Positions 44,748 through 57,431 are shown, numbered from the stretch's first letter. The stretch is DNA of 64,000 nucleotides from Macrobrachium rosenbergii (GCF_040412425.1 NC_089744.1:22834501-22898500); one strand, 5' to 3'. Numbers and translations: made by a program. The notes: generated from the letters alone by a model not told the origin.

Positions 44748-45384
44748 TCTACCTCACATGGTAAACTTTGCACACACTAATACAAAATATGCAGTAACCA
44801 GGATTAGTGACTGGGTAGAGGGTACTAAAAAGAATTACAGAAACCAAAAATGGTCTTCAGTTTACAGTGAAGTACAAGGTGCCTTTGCTGCATTAGTTTA
44901 CAAAAACTATCTAGTCAATGACAAAAATTTCTATAATCAATCCCCATTGTAAGGAAGAGGAGTGTTTTAGAACTCCTTCGGCAGGTGGGTAGGCCCACTT
45001 TCTCAGATTTGAACCTAAAATTCAAGGCTATTCAAGACTAGGATTAGGCAGATTAGTCTGGCATAGCTGGGCTGCCCTTTATGAAAATCACAAAAATGAG
45101 GTTGCTATGCCCCAGCACATACCCATAATTATTGATAATAGTCAACCTCATATGGTAATTAAGTAACTTGCTGATACAGGAGCAAGTGGGGCAACCAGGA
45201 TTTGTAACAGACATTGTTGAAAGGTTAAGAAAACCAAGATCTGTTAAGTTTAACAGTGAACTACACAGCATTGATGCATTGACTACAACTCTGTACAGTC
45301 ATGACAAAAAAAATCCTATAGTCAACCACTGATGTCAGGAAGGTGTTAATTTTTTTAGATTCCCTTTGCCGGGGGGTGTAGAGT

Positions 45385-45870
45385 CTAACCCACTTTCTAA
45401 AGTTGGGGGTCTAACCCACTTTCTAAAGTTGGGGTCTACCCACTTTCTAAAGTTGGGGTCTACCCACTTTCTAAAGTTAGGGTCTACCCACTTTCTAAAG
45501 TTGGGGTCTACCCACTTTCTAAAGTTGGGGTCTACCCACTTTCTAAAGTTGGGGTCTACCCACTTTCTAAAGTTGGGGTCTACCCACTTTCTAAAGTTGG
45601 GGTCTACCCACTTTCTAAAGTTGGGGTCTACCCACTTTCTAAAGTTGGGGTCTACCCACTTTCTAAAGTTGGGGGTCTAACCCACTTTCTAAAGTTGGGG
45701 GTCTACCCACTTTCTAAAGTTGGGGGTCTACCCACTTTCTAAAGTTGGGGGTCTACCCACTTTCTAAAGTTGGGGGTCTACCCACTTTCTAAAGTTGGGG
45801 GTCTACCCACTTTCTAAAGTTGGGGGTCTACCCACTTTCTAAAGTTGGGGGTCTACCCACTTTCTAAAGT
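45385..45870 (+). repeat. 24-26 bp minisatellite, array 2
   Basis: About 20 copies of the same unit as 35214-35730. Here the 4-G form dominates the left part and the 5-G form the right. The 24-bp phase keeps one frame open (S-T-H-F-L-K-L-G repeated), which is not evidence of a protein. Confidence 0.97.
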
Positions 45871-45937
45871 TTAAGATTAAAGCTGTAGATTTATCATTCA
45901 AACGCCCCTGTTTGGTATTTAACAGTGGTATGAAGTT

Positions 45938-46455
45938 CAGCTTTTGATTTTATTGCTGGATGTTCTGTGGCACTGACCAATGAACCCATTTGCCAAGACA
46001 TTCCAGACTGCTCAGTTGAAACTACTACTGGTGCTGTTGGATAACTATCTTCCAGAAACCACTATTTCCGAATACTGGAAGTTGTACAACAGCACTCAAA
46101 AAACTATATCCAGCATAACAGTTAAGCACAGCATTAAACTTCAATTAGAGTGACCTGGAAGTACACCTAGCACAGTCACAGTCACATTCTCAAAAGTGAT
46201 CACTCTCCCCAGACACTACACTGAATGGTACAACAGCTATTTTTCTTCTTTTAACGTGCTTTTTTTCCCATTTTTGTATGGGGTAAGCACGATGCCTTCT
46301 TTTGAAGGACTTTTTGATTTGGCTTTGGGGTAGACCTGTGGTCTCGATCAGAACAGCTATTTTTCTAAAGTGCTTAAATATTCTAAGGTATTGCATGGCA
46401 ATTTTGGGCACTGTTTATCCACTCAGAGCTACCAAACACCCTCGGCAGATTTCCT
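45938..46455 (+). pseudogene. Merlin-type transposase remnant 14
   Basis: Paralogue of 35859-36250, interrupted by the 105-bp insert at 46247-46351. Confidence 0.55.
46247..46351 (-). mobile_element. 105-bp retroposed insert with 15-bp target duplication
   Basis: The 15-bp word aacagctatttttct flanks it (46232-46246 and 46352-46366). Block 1 has the uninterrupted site (36148-36162). On the minus strand the insert reads towards a short A/G-rich end (ttaaaagaagaa), so it looks like the extreme 3' tail of an RTE-like LINE or a short SINE. Family assignment is inference. Confidence 0.7.
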
Positions 46456-46611
46456 ATCAGGGGAAAAAAAAAAATTATCCAGGTCTACATCTCTGTCAAC
46501 AAGAAACCAAAGGCAGCAAATGAAAGCAGGTTGAAACAAAACTGACTGTCGGTCAGACATAGTCCATAGGCCCAAAGCATACACCTCAGTTCCATCAACA
46601 CCTTATCAGAG

Positions 46612-46690
46612 CCTGTGTTGGGCATCCATTTTGAGCAATTCTGAAAGTATTTATCTACTCCGATGCTACCTTAACAACCCTGCAGAAAAT
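46612..46690 (+). pseudogene. Merlin-type transposase remnant 15, tail only
   Basis: Starts at tgttgggcatccattttgag. The corresponding block 1 copy begins earlier (36712), so about 550 bp, including the LINE remnant of block 1, is missing here. Confidence 0.45.
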
Positions 46691-46904
46691 TTATCTGGGC
46701 CAGAAATAACTTCCCAGATATACTTCCACAGTTAGCTACCATAGAAGGCAAAAGAAATGAGGTTGGAACTCCAAACAAATTCAACTTGTGACTGTTGGTC
46801 AGTTATAGTCCAGAGACCCATCTCATGCCTCTTCAACCCTTCAAAGCCTTACCAGAGAATGTGATAAATCAGCTTCATGTAATCCAACCACTACTGTAAT
46901 TAGA

Positions 46905-47922
46905 GCCAAGTCAATTCAAGATAAAAACTAGGTGTCACATAATACTGTACATCACAAGACAGTTCATTTGGGGACAAGAAATACAATTTTCCAAAAAGCT
47001 ATTGTAAGATTTTAGATTTGAAACCCTTATTGCAAGGACCTTAAGAGTAGTGTAACTAGAAAATTATTAAATAACTAAGAAATATTAACCTTGAGCAGAT
47101 GATGCTGATGCAGCCAATTCAGCTGACCATCATTCAACTGGATCCTCATGAATAAAGTGTTGCACATGTAATAAGCATTAAAACCTTGTAAATGTAATAA
47201 GCATTAAAACCTTGTAAAATGCTATTTGTATGTTCTTATTTTAATTGTTCAATTTTTGATAGGGATCTTTTTACCTATTCAGAACAGGTCAATCAGGATC
47301 TGAGAGATAGCAGCACCTTTTATTCTTCCAAGGTCCTCGACTAACACTAAACATCATTTAGACATTGACAGCTCCTAGTGCACATGAGGAAACTAACAGA
47401 TTAACTAAGCCAAGGAAACTATGTTTGAGTGATGTGATCAACACAATTTTGTTAATCAATGAACAAAATTGAGGTTGCTAATACCCTTGAAGATATTCTA
47501 ATTAATTCTACCTCAAATGGTGTTGCACATACATGTACAGAAAATGCAGAAAAGGGTAGAGGGTGCTGAAAAAAGTTAGGGAAACCAAAAATGAACTGTA
47601 AAGTTTCAGTGAGGTTGAAGGTGCTGTTGCTGCATTGACAAAAACTTTACATTTGTTGGCAAAACTTCCTTAATCCAAGATGTAAGGAATGTGTTAGAAG
47701 CCTTTGGCAGGTGGGTATTCACTTTCTAACCTTTAATTCGTAAGGCTATTCATGAAAAAGGTGATACAGTTATGATGGAGAACGTGTAACATACGAATGT
47801 TGACGTTTAATGTAAAAAACCTTAAACAGTTAATATAACTTAACTGGTAATTTTTAAAAAATCTATGTTTATTCAAACACCACTATTTGGTTTTGTTAAC
47901 AATTGTGATATTTAAGTTCAGC
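46905..47922 (+). repeat. array-unit noncoding sequence absent from block 1
   Basis: A normal unit segment (compare 34330-34700 and 35040-35870) with no GA tract. Its absence from block 1 is explained by a deletion joining 37120 to 37140. No gene. Confidence 0.65.
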
Positions 47923-48310
47923 TTTTGCTTTTATGGCTGGATGTTTGGTGGCACTGACCAAGAAAATCCCATTTGCTGATGTTCCAGACTGATCAGTTGA
48001 AACTCCACCCCTGGTGGTGTTGAACAACTATCTCCCAAATCCACAATTATACAAGATTGTTGGAAGTTGTACAACAGTACTCAAAAACTATATCCAGCAT
48101 AACAGTTAATCACAATATTTAAACTTTCGTTAAAGAGTGTGGAGATGCTCACAGTCTCACAAGGATAGCTCTGTCCAGACACTACACAATGGTAGAAGAG
48201 CTTTTTTCTATGAAAGTTTTGTACTCTAGGTGTTGCATGCTCATTTTGGATGTTTCTGAAGTTATTGTTTATCCACTAAGATACTGTACCTAACACCCTC
48301 TGCAGATTGT
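47923..48310 (+). pseudogene. Merlin-type transposase remnant 16
   Basis: Starts with 'cttttatggctggatgtttg' (a GGTD block), continues through TTI-like and tail blocks. The right half is paralogous to 37138-37440. Confidence 0.55.
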
Positions 48311-49048
48311 GTGATCAGAGCCAAAATACAACTTATCCAGACATACTTCCAATCAACAGCAAGCAACAGTAGATGCCAAAAGAAAATGTGGCAATCCAAA
48401 CAAATTTAACTCTTTACTGTTGGTCAGAAGAAATCCATCTGTCTTAGTCCCATCAACACTGTCAGACCCTGCGATGGCTTGAGCCAGCTTGAACTATAAT
48501 TATAGTAAAGTCAGTTCAAGATTAGTATTAGGCAGACTTAGTCTAGCAGGTCTGGGAGAGCTGGGGATAAAATGCAGTGATGTCAGATCTCCTCAGTTCT
48601 TTAGAGATGTCACACCACTGAACAAAAATGGTATTGCTAATGTCCTTAAGATAGCCATAATGATTGATCCGGTCAACCTCAAATGGTAATTCTGTAACTT
48701 TGCTGATACAGGCAGCAGATGAGGTAACAACCAGGATTTGTAACGGAGATTACTACGGAGATTACTAAAGTTAGGAAAACTACACTAGACAAAACTTTCT
48801 ATAGTCAATCCCAGATTAAGGAAGACTAGTTTTAGTAGCCTGTGAACCTGATATTCATAAAGCTATTCACGAGAAAGGTATTAGTTATGTTACAATGGAG
48901 AACATGTAAACATACATTACTTTATGACCTATTCTATGTTAAACATTAACAGTTTATAGTAGGCTAACTGTGCTGGTAGTTTAAAAAAAACCTGTAGATT
49001 TAACAATCAAACACCACTGTTTGGTTTGGTTAACAGTGATTCACATTC

Positions 49049-49470
49049 AGCTTTTGCTTTTATTGCTGGATGTTCGGTGGCACTGACCAAGAAACACCAC
49101 CTCATTTGCGTTCCAGACTGCTCAAATGAAACTACTACTGGTGTCACTGGACAACTAATCTTCCAGAAACCACAATTATATCTGATTCTGGAATATGTAC
49201 AATACTCAAGACACCATATCCACCATAACAATCATTATTAAACTTCAGTTTGAGAAACCTTTGAGTGACCTGCAGGTGAACATGGTATACAATACATCTT
49301 TCTCAAAAGAGTCCCTCTCCCCAGACTACACAATGGTAAAACAGCTATTTTTCTACGTGGTTATTTTTCTATAGAAGCGTTAACTCTATATAGGTGATGG
49401 GCATCATTTTGGGCATTTCTGGAATTTTCTTTATCTACTCAGAAGCTGCCGAACACGCCTTGCACAAGAT
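49049..49470 (+). pseudogene. Merlin-type transposase remnant 17
   Basis: FGGTDQETPPHL near 49072 and LPETTIISDSG near 49158; tail with G-H-H-F-G-H-F-W-N at 49400-49430. This is the uninterrupted relative of remnant 13. Confidence 0.65.
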
Positions 49471-50751
49471 TTGTGAGCAACCAGAAAAGGCAAAAGAGGT
49501 TGAACTAAAATTCACCTCTGATTTTGTCAAGCCTAGTCTAGAGGTCTTATCATCCCTCTTTGTTCCATCAACACCTAACCAAAGCCTGTGATGGCAAAGC
49601 CCACTTAACCTCAATCAACTACCTCTATAGTTATAGTGAAGTATATTCAAGACACGAATTAGGCGAGCTTACATCTGGCAGTGCCGAGAGGGACAGTAGC
49701 TTTCTTGCAAGAAGGGGTAGGTGAATCTAATGGTTAGTTAAGGTGAATTATCAGTACTGGTGAATCTGGCAATAGACAAGACAAAAATTACACAATAGAT
49801 ATGACAGAGGCAAAGGGGCCCTAGACCTATGAAGCTACCTTCATATCACTGCCATTAAAACAGTCAAGTTCACTTAGGACAAGTGAAATGCAATCTATGA
49901 AAAACTTTCAAGATTAAATATTTGAAAACCTTACTGCAACAGCCTTAGGACTGCATTAACTTTAGCAAATTGGGTTGTGAAGATTAACTGGGAGCAGAAG
50001 ATGCTGATAGCCAATTCTGTCAAATAAATCAGATTCCTTTGTAATTCAATTGGAGCCCTCCAATGAATAAAGTTCTGTATTTTAATTATAAAATGGAATT
50101 TAAATAGAGTTTGAGAGAGCCCAGCCAAGGATTAAAATGACATTCAGGAAAAAAAAGATGAAAGGTATGATTATCCAGTACAACCAAATTTTTACTACAC
50201 ACCAACAGATTATTCAGGATAGATTGTGACAAATTTTCCCAAGGCTTTTGACTGATTAAAAATATTATGAAGATTGAACTGACGGCAAATGAAATGACAC
50301 TGCCAATGTACAGGAGAAAAGAAAGATATTTGTAGTCAAGGAAACTGTGGCAAGATCAACACAGGTTTTAAGTAAAAACCAAAGCCTAGGTTCCCAATGC
50401 CCCTTAGCAAACACCCCAATTATTAGTACAATTACCTCAAATGGTAATTTTGTAAATTTTGCCAATACAAGCAGCAGCAAACAGGATTCATAATAGGTAG
50501 TGACTTCTGAAAAGTTAGGATATCCTAACCAAAAATGATCTGTCAAGTTTACAGTGAATCAAGAGACTGGTGCATGCATTAGACTAGTACCCCAGATGGT
50601 GATATGTAAATCTGGCTGAAGGGCTTTAGACAAAGAGGTAGCAACCAGGATTCGTAACAGGATAGTGTGCCGAAAATTTCAGGAAAACCAAAAATAATGT
50701 CAAGTTTACAGTAATGCATTAGTTGACAAAAGTAACTTCAATGTGAGTTAA
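49471..50751 (+). repeat. array-unit noncoding sequence
   Basis: Homologous to 22490-23830; the GA tract is reduced to a few bases (gagagag near 50112). No gene. Confidence 0.7.
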
Positions 50752-51150
50752 AATTTTGCTTTTGTTGCTGGATGTTCAGTGAGACCAAGCAAAACAACCC
50801 ATTCATTCATGTGTTCCAGACTTCAGTTGAAACTACAGTCCTGGTGTACAACTACCTTCCAGAAACCACAATTACATCTGATTGCTGGAAGTTTCACAAA
50901 AGCAATAAAACTAGATCCAGCATAACACTGTTAATCACAGTATTAAACTTCCTTTAGTTTGAGTGATGTGGACAGTTCTATCACAGCCTCACATTCTCAA
51001 AAGGATAGCTCTGTTCAGACACTACACAGAATGGTACATCAGCTATTTTTCTATGAAAGTGTTTACACACTAAGATACAACGCTGCACATCCATTTAGGG
51101 TATTTCTGGAAATAAGTGCTTACCCACTAAGAGCTACCAAACACCCACTG
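50752..51150 (+). pseudogene. Merlin-type transposase remnant 18
   Basis: Blocks in the usual order: diverged GxTD start, LPETTITSDCWK near 50848-50890, tail with the H-P-F-R-V-F-L-E block near 51095. The closest relative by wording is remnant 7. Confidence 0.65.
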
Positions 51151-51867
51151 CAGAAGAAACTGGATGTATCCAGACATACCTACCCAATCAACAACAAGCA
51201 ACCATAGAAGGCAAAAGAAAGTTTGGAACTCCCAGCAAATTAAACTTGTGACTGTTCGTCATACAGGCCAGAGGCCCATTATTATCATGGCTGAACTGAT
51301 GGCTAATTAAAAGGTAAAAGCTCCTAGCGCACAGGAGCAAACTAATAGACATGTAGTCAAGTATACAAATTTATCAGGAGACGAGATCAACACTAATTCA
51401 GTAAAAAAAAAATAAAGAAATCTGTGGCCACTAATGCCAACACAACCCTTGCCAACACAACCCTTTTTTTTCTATACAAGTACTCCCAATGGTTATGTGT
51501 AAATTTTGCTGACAGCCAAATACACAGGGAGCAACCAGAATTTGTAATGGAAACTTAAAAAATTCAGGAAAACCACAAATAATTATGTTTACAATGCAGT
51601 AGAGGGTATTGTTGATGCATTAGTAAACAAAAACTTATCTACAGTCATTGACAACTTACTATATCAATCCCTGATGTAAGGGAGAGAAGGGTGTGTTTAG
51701 AAGCCTTTGGCAGAAGGGTCTACTCTGATTCCAAATTTTGACCCTGATATTTGTAAGGCTATTCATGAAAAAAGATTATGTAGCTATGTTACGATGGATA
51801 TCATTACCATACGTGATGTGATGACCCATTTACAGCAATGTCAAAAACAATTTATGGTAACTGCTGG
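51151..51867 (+). repeat. array-unit noncoding sequence
   Basis: Unit sequence with small local duplications ('gccaacacaaccctt' twice near 51436-51466). No gene. Confidence 0.6.
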
Positions 51868-52180
51868 ATAACTATCTTCCACAAGCCACAATTGCACCCT
51901 ATTGCTGAAGTTGTACAACAGCACCCAGAAAAACTGGATCCAGCATGACATTAATTGCAGTATTAAATTTGCATCAGTTTGAGTTACCTGGAGTTGCTCA
52001 TAGTACAGTCACAGTCTCTCATTCTCAAAAGGATCCCTCGGCCCAGACACTACACAATGGCACAGCAGCTCTTTTTCTATGAAAGAGTTTACTCTGTCAG
52101 GCATCCATTTTGGGCAATTCTGAAAGGAAAGCATTTATCTGCTTAGAAGCTACCTAACTCCCCCTGCAGAAGATTTAGCT
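51868..52180 (+). pseudogene. Merlin-type transposase remnant 19
   Basis: Starts at the DNxLP region (ctggataactatcttcc) and runs through decayed TVNHSIK-like and tail blocks; the GxTD block is deleted. Confidence 0.5.
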
Positions 52181-53489
52181 GTGCAAAAAATCTATCCAAA
52201 GTCAAAAGCAAGTAACCATAGAAGGCAAAATTAAAATTACTTCAAACTTTTTTTTTATTGCTCATCTGGCATGGTTTAAGTTCCATCATGCCTATTAGTC
52301 CCATCAACATTCCACAGCCTCTAGTGGCTTAAGCCAGCTTGCACTATTTGTTGCAAAGTCAACTCAAGACTAAGGTGAGACTACTACTAGCAGCACTGGG
52401 AGGGTTGGGGATAAAATGCAGCGATGTCAGACCTATTCAGGTCTGAAGATTTACACCAAAGAAACATGAGGATACTAATGCCATTGAGGATACCCATAAA
52501 AACTGATACAAGTCAACCCTCAATGGCAATTATTTAACTTTAGCCGATACAGGCAGCAGACGGAACCACCAGGATTTGTAACAGGATAGAGGGTGCTGAA
52601 AGGAAACCCATTAAATGATCTATAAAGTTCACAGTTAACTAGACTGTGTTGATGCATTAGTTGATAACTATCTATAGCTGTTGACAAATGTGGTGTCGAT
52701 GCATTAGTTGACAAAGAATACAGTTTACAAAAGTGGTGTCAATGAATTATTTGACTAGTTATTGAACTTTTTATAGCCAATCTCAGGTGTAAGGAAGATG
52801 AGGGTGTTTTTAACAGCCTTTAGCAGGTCTACCCACAAAATTTAAACCTGAAATTCATAAGGCTATTCAAGAAAACGGTTTTGAGCTATTCTACGATTGA
52901 GAACTTAGAACGTGAACGTGATGCAATGCCCTTTTGACCTGTTTCATGTAAAAAATGACAATTTAATTATAATTGATGGTAATTATTTAACAAAAGGTAA
53001 ATCTTGGAATTAACTGTAATAAGTTGGAGAGACTAAGGTACCTAACTTCTGGTGAATTTGAAAAAATAGAAAAGGTTTGCTTTAGGAAATTAAGAGATCA
53101 GAAGCAAATACCGATTCATATAAATGCTATGTCTTTCAAAATGTACTTTGTATATATTCTGTTAATTCTTTAATAACTGTGAATCAGGAGTTTGTAATAA
53201 AGTTATAACAGGCAGTTCCCTTCACCCTCAGAACAGTGGAATAAAAAGTTAAAACACACACTTGTGTCTGTGGTCCAAGTTATGTGGAGTACTTTAAACA
53301 TTCAGGGGTGATAATCTGTCAAGACAAGAGTCCAGTGGTCCATAGCAGGTTTCTTCCAGTCAACACTTACCCAAGATCACATGTTGGCATAATCAGCTTA
53401 AATTATCTTATGAAGGGCTATGAAAAGACTTGGGTGATTGTCAGTGATTATTGCAACTACCCATCTGCCTCAGATGCAACTTAGGAAGC
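52181..53489 (+). repeat. array-unit noncoding sequence
   Basis: Homologous to 2950-3900 and 6370-7660. No gene recognised. Confidence 0.6.
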
Positions 53490-54090
53490 TGCAAATGGCA
53501 AGATTAATAAAAAAAAGTGCTGCACCACTTGAAAGATCATGTCTGTATTGTCCAGAGTTGAACTGGCTCCACATTGGTTCCTTATTAAATGACCCGGCAA
53601 GCTATCAAGGCCAGTGTCTAAAATATATGAAAGACTTGCTGCGTAAAACGCTACCGGCTGCTGGGATGAACAAAATACTAGCTACAGGTAGTGTTAATCC
53701 AGCTGCCAACTTGCTGCGTATAACACTACCAGCCCTGGAACGAACAACACTAGCTACAGGTAGTGTGTTACTTGAGCCAATGACTTGCTGCATATAGCTG
53801 CGTATAACACTACCAGCCACTGGAATGAACGATACTAGCTACAGGTAGAGAGTTACTTTAGCCAAGACAAGCTCTGAGTAGGTTTCAGAACCTTAAAATT
53901 TGCTACTCCAAGATTACACAAAAACCTCCCACAATATTCAGAGGATTGAAAACAAAATCGTTCCAAGGAAAAAATTGAAGAATTTTCTGAGTGCTATGTC
54001 TGTAGATTTGACTATTAATATAGATTACACTATATCAAAAACCTCAGAATGTGTCTGCATTATTAAGGCCTTGATGAACTGAGTTGAGAG
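53490..54090 (+). pseudogene. LINE reverse-transcriptase 3' remnant (CR1/L2-like) d
   Basis: MARLIKKSAAPLERSCLYC then LNWLHIGSLLND (about 53500-53595) is the conserved region after the RT palm. Near 53885-53920 a decayed FATPRL-like segment gives the C-terminal end. A 78-bp repeat (53634-53850) sits between them. Confidence 0.6.
53634..53850 (+). repeat. about 78-bp minisatellite (3 copies)
   Basis: Three diverged copies of a unit containing cttgctgcgtataacactac and actagctacaggtag, inside the LINE remnant. Confidence 0.8.
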
Positions 54091-54209
54091 TAAACAGTAA
54101 CAGTATTGTGACAAGCTGCATTGATGTCCCAGCCTCCTGTTAGTTACACCTGTATCTAATCCTTGGGTACATATAACAGCTATTTTTGTCAGTGTTCAGA
54201 TACTTTATT

Positions 54210-54420
54210 TACAAAAGTGTTCTGTCAAATATTGGGCATTTCTGGAATTAACAGTTAATTCACTCACTAGCTGCCCAATACCCTATGCAGATTTGCTACC
54301 CAGGCTTAAAATTTTAGGCCTACAACTTCCATCATCAATGACAAGCAACCTTGAGGGCAAATAAGAGGTTGGAACGTGCACAAACTGGACACTACAGTTT
54401 GTGACTGTCAGGCCTAGTCC
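54210..54420 (+). pseudogene. Merlin-type remnant 20, very degenerate
   Basis: Only the tail wording (ttgggcatttctggaatta; actagctgcccaatacc) is recognisable. It marks the right edge of the array. Confidence 0.35.
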
Positions 54421-57296
54421 ACCACATAGAAAGCTATGAAAAGCTTTTGATCTAAGAATATTCCGACTTAGTAAATTTGTTTTAGGTGCCCATAAAGGAT
54501 ATTCAGAATTAAGTCCTGATCACAAGTAATGACAGAGTGGATGGTGAGACTCACCAGTATACTTTAATCAAAAGGGAAATTTACTTTCAAACTCGAGATA
54601 TCATGGGTACTAAAATGGCACAACAATTAGGATCCCCAAGTCTTACTGCTAAACTGACCCCCTTGCTTAGGCTCTATAGCTGCACAGTTCACTGAAGATA
54701 AGTATAAGCTGTCGTAGATAGTCAACTTTGATCTTGAGTTACCACCATATTGAACAAAGCTAATAACTATTTTAAAATACCACAAAATATTTTAGGCAAA
54801 CAAGCTCTCGTGAAAAGAATTCAGAAACCGCATGATCAGATCAGTCCACTAAGTCAAAGTAATATGCACCCTGAACATTACCAAAATTTATAATTTCCTG
54901 ACGACTAATGACAAACTCTGATAGTTTTTTAATACTTAAACTAAATGCCAACTACAAGCATTTCTGAGTAATTAAACCAATATGCTCGTCAACTAATGAC
55001 TTACAACTTCGATCGTGTTTTAGCACTATATTAAGCACCACTCGGTAAAGAAACCACAAGTTTTATGAATACCACAAGTCTATTGTAGGCTCCCCCTCAC
55101 TGAACATGGGCACTTTAATTTCTAGCCTTCTGACTAGACATTATCGATATTTCAAACCACTAGACAAACATGACCAACTCCTAGATACTTTAAAAGAATT
55201 TGAAACAATGTATAAGCCTACAAGCACCATAAAAACTTGTACATAAGTTTAACACCTGACTCTTATTATTCAAGTTTAGTATTTTGACTACTGATATTTT
55301 AAACGAACCAACAAGACACTCCTAGGTACTTGAAAAGAAATATCTAGAGTATACTACCAGACCATTTGCAGGCCTGATCTCCAGAAACTTGAAATTCTCT
55401 GCTGACAAATATCAAGTGTTGTCTAAGATTAAGCTGACGTTAAGTCAGCACCAGCTCTTGGTCACAGAGCAGCCCATAAAGACTAAGATGAAAAATGCAC
55501 AGGACAAACTCACATGAATGAGGCGGCAATTAGGACCTTACAAGGCAGGTGGCAACATCTGTAAAAAAAAAAATAAGATTATGCAATATTTTACCTTTAA
55601 ATACTAAGTTTGTTTCCAACCTATTTTAGCTAAAAGAAACTAAAACTGTTCGTAGAAAACACTTAAAAGAAATGAACAATGACAATGACTTGGTAGGGAA
55701 AATGCACCCTACTTTTTATTTAAAGATTCTTAAAGGGTTATTACCTAAATTTTGGATTAACAGGATTTATTTCATCAGGACAAAACCAAACTACAGTAGG
55801 ATTAAAAATGTTATAACCATGATCCCTTACAACTCTTCACTGTACATAGCGTTTAGTTATGTTTTGGGGCACATTCACTATATTTTGTACAAAATACTCC
55901 CGCAAAAAGACATGGCTATTCATATTAAGTCAAGAAATTTAAACGATGTTACTGGAGAAAATACAAAGGATACTGGAAATTCATTCAAGCCAACATTGCT
56001 CAAAATTCATTCTAATCCCATCTCTGTTCTAGTTGTAAAGACAACACTACTGCGTTCATTTCTGTACCTACTTCCCCTTTAGAAAAGAAGTTAACACCTG
56101 CAGGACTTCTAAGAAAGCTAAAAGATTTAACTAACTCTAGGGGCCCAGAACTAAAATTTAACTTAATACTGGAACAGCACAACTAAGACTACTTTGAAAG
56201 AAATTACTTTAATAAAGTTCAAAAGCCTCACCTATAAACCTTTCACTTGAGTGAATTTAAGTGTTACACCTGTACTTGCCAGCCTAATGAAAGTAACAAC
56301 AGGTTCCTCTTAAGAGGATTTATATAAACTCTTAACACGTGTGGTACAACAATTACATATGGGATAAACTTAGGATAATGAGAATCCACACAAGAGGATA
56401 TAACAGACAACACTATAGTACTAAATGTGATCTACAGTAAACATGAAATATTAAGTTTTGAGTCAGACTAGACTAACTCCTATTAATGTTCAAAGTTGGT
56501 AGGACGCATTAAAGGAAATCTGTAATAGTAACCTTGTACTGTCACTAATACTGTGTATTGCCTAGTTTTAACCACAAACTCCTAGGCAGCAAAAATCAAA
56601 AAAACTTTAGCTGCTTATGACGAGCTCTTGATTCAGCTTCTACTAAGAGGGTGGTTAGCTGCCAATTGCATACTTTTAACTAAATTGACAGGGCTGGATT
56701 CCACTCACGCGAACTTGTAACTTGCAAGTAAATACATATTTCAAAACACCCAAGCTACTTAAATCATTATCGAATCGTACCCTTTAACACTTTCCGATCC
56801 CTGTAGTTGTACAGTTGGAAAAGTGCTAGTTAAAACATAGCAATTCTAAGCGTATTGAATAGGTTATGACTTTGAATTAACCTCTGTTATATATCGCTTC
56901 CTATAAATATTACCCCTCTAGACTGGTTTCTTAGAATTGCCCCCTAAAACTACAGAAAGTTAACGCTGCAGCAGCTTGTTAATTTTAAGACATGAGCTTT
57001 TGACCACGTGTTGAACAAACTACTTTAGGCAATCATACCTGGCAAAATGTTTGATAGTTCTACAAATGACTGATTAAAAGCCTCTACCACAGAAAATTAA
57101 GAGTACATCTTACAAAATGTTTAATGAAAGCAATAGTCTTAGTTACAGAACAGTCTTTACAATCATTTACGATTAGACTACATACTCTAACCCAACAGGT
57201 GCTATGCATTATTTCAGGGACAATTAAAAGTGTTCACGCATTAACTTTCTACATTATTTTACTACATTAAAGTGCTTTACAACTTTCACAACTTAC
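54421..57296. other. AT-rich unique sequence, no recognised gene
   Basis: No similarity to the array or transposases was noticed. A plus-strand frame of 136 codons (55672-56082) has no recognisable motif and a composition like its surroundings. On the minus strand a splice-bounded 45-bp segment is noted separately. Confidence 0.4.
55514..55558 (-). ncRNA. candidate noncoding exon c (minus strand)
   Basis: On the minus strand a long T run and acag precede, and gtgagt follows, a 45-bp GC-richer segment. It contains an in-frame stop, so it would be untranslated. Tentative. Confidence 0.2.
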
Positions 57297-57431
57297 TTTC
57301 CTGAGGTAGTCAGGAGCCACTGAATAGTGATTGTGTTCTCTTGATAGAACTTAACTCAAGGGCTGTTTATTTTAGACAATATTGAAGGCAACTTTTGCAG
57401 GAACCAAGCGGGTCTATAATACTTCGAGCAT
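57297..57431 (-). ncRNA. candidate noncoding exon b (minus strand)
   Basis: Minus strand: acatttcag acceptor, 135 bp, then a perfect gtaagt donor. It has stops in the frames checked, so it is a UTR or lncRNA exon if real. Confidence 0.25.

Larger units (their letters stand above)
43590..49350 (+). repeat. segmental duplication block 2
   Basis: Paralogue of 34257-38442, longer because it keeps 46905-48050 and carries a local 271-bp duplication and a small retroposed insert. The right parts (from about 48050) differ from block 1 by only scattered changes, so that part is the most recent. Confidence 0.85.

Noticed and set aside
45366..45680. Repetitive peptide frame (STHFLKLG repeats)
   Set aside because: The 24-bp minisatellite keeps one frame open by length alone; array 1 with 25-bp units does not.
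35214..45870. CRISPR-like arrays
   Set aside because: The short regular repeats are contiguous with no unique spacers, and the sequence is eukaryotic.
55672..56082. 136-codon plus-strand frame
   Set aside because: No recognisable domain, AT-driven composition like its surroundings, isolated; insufficient support for a gene.
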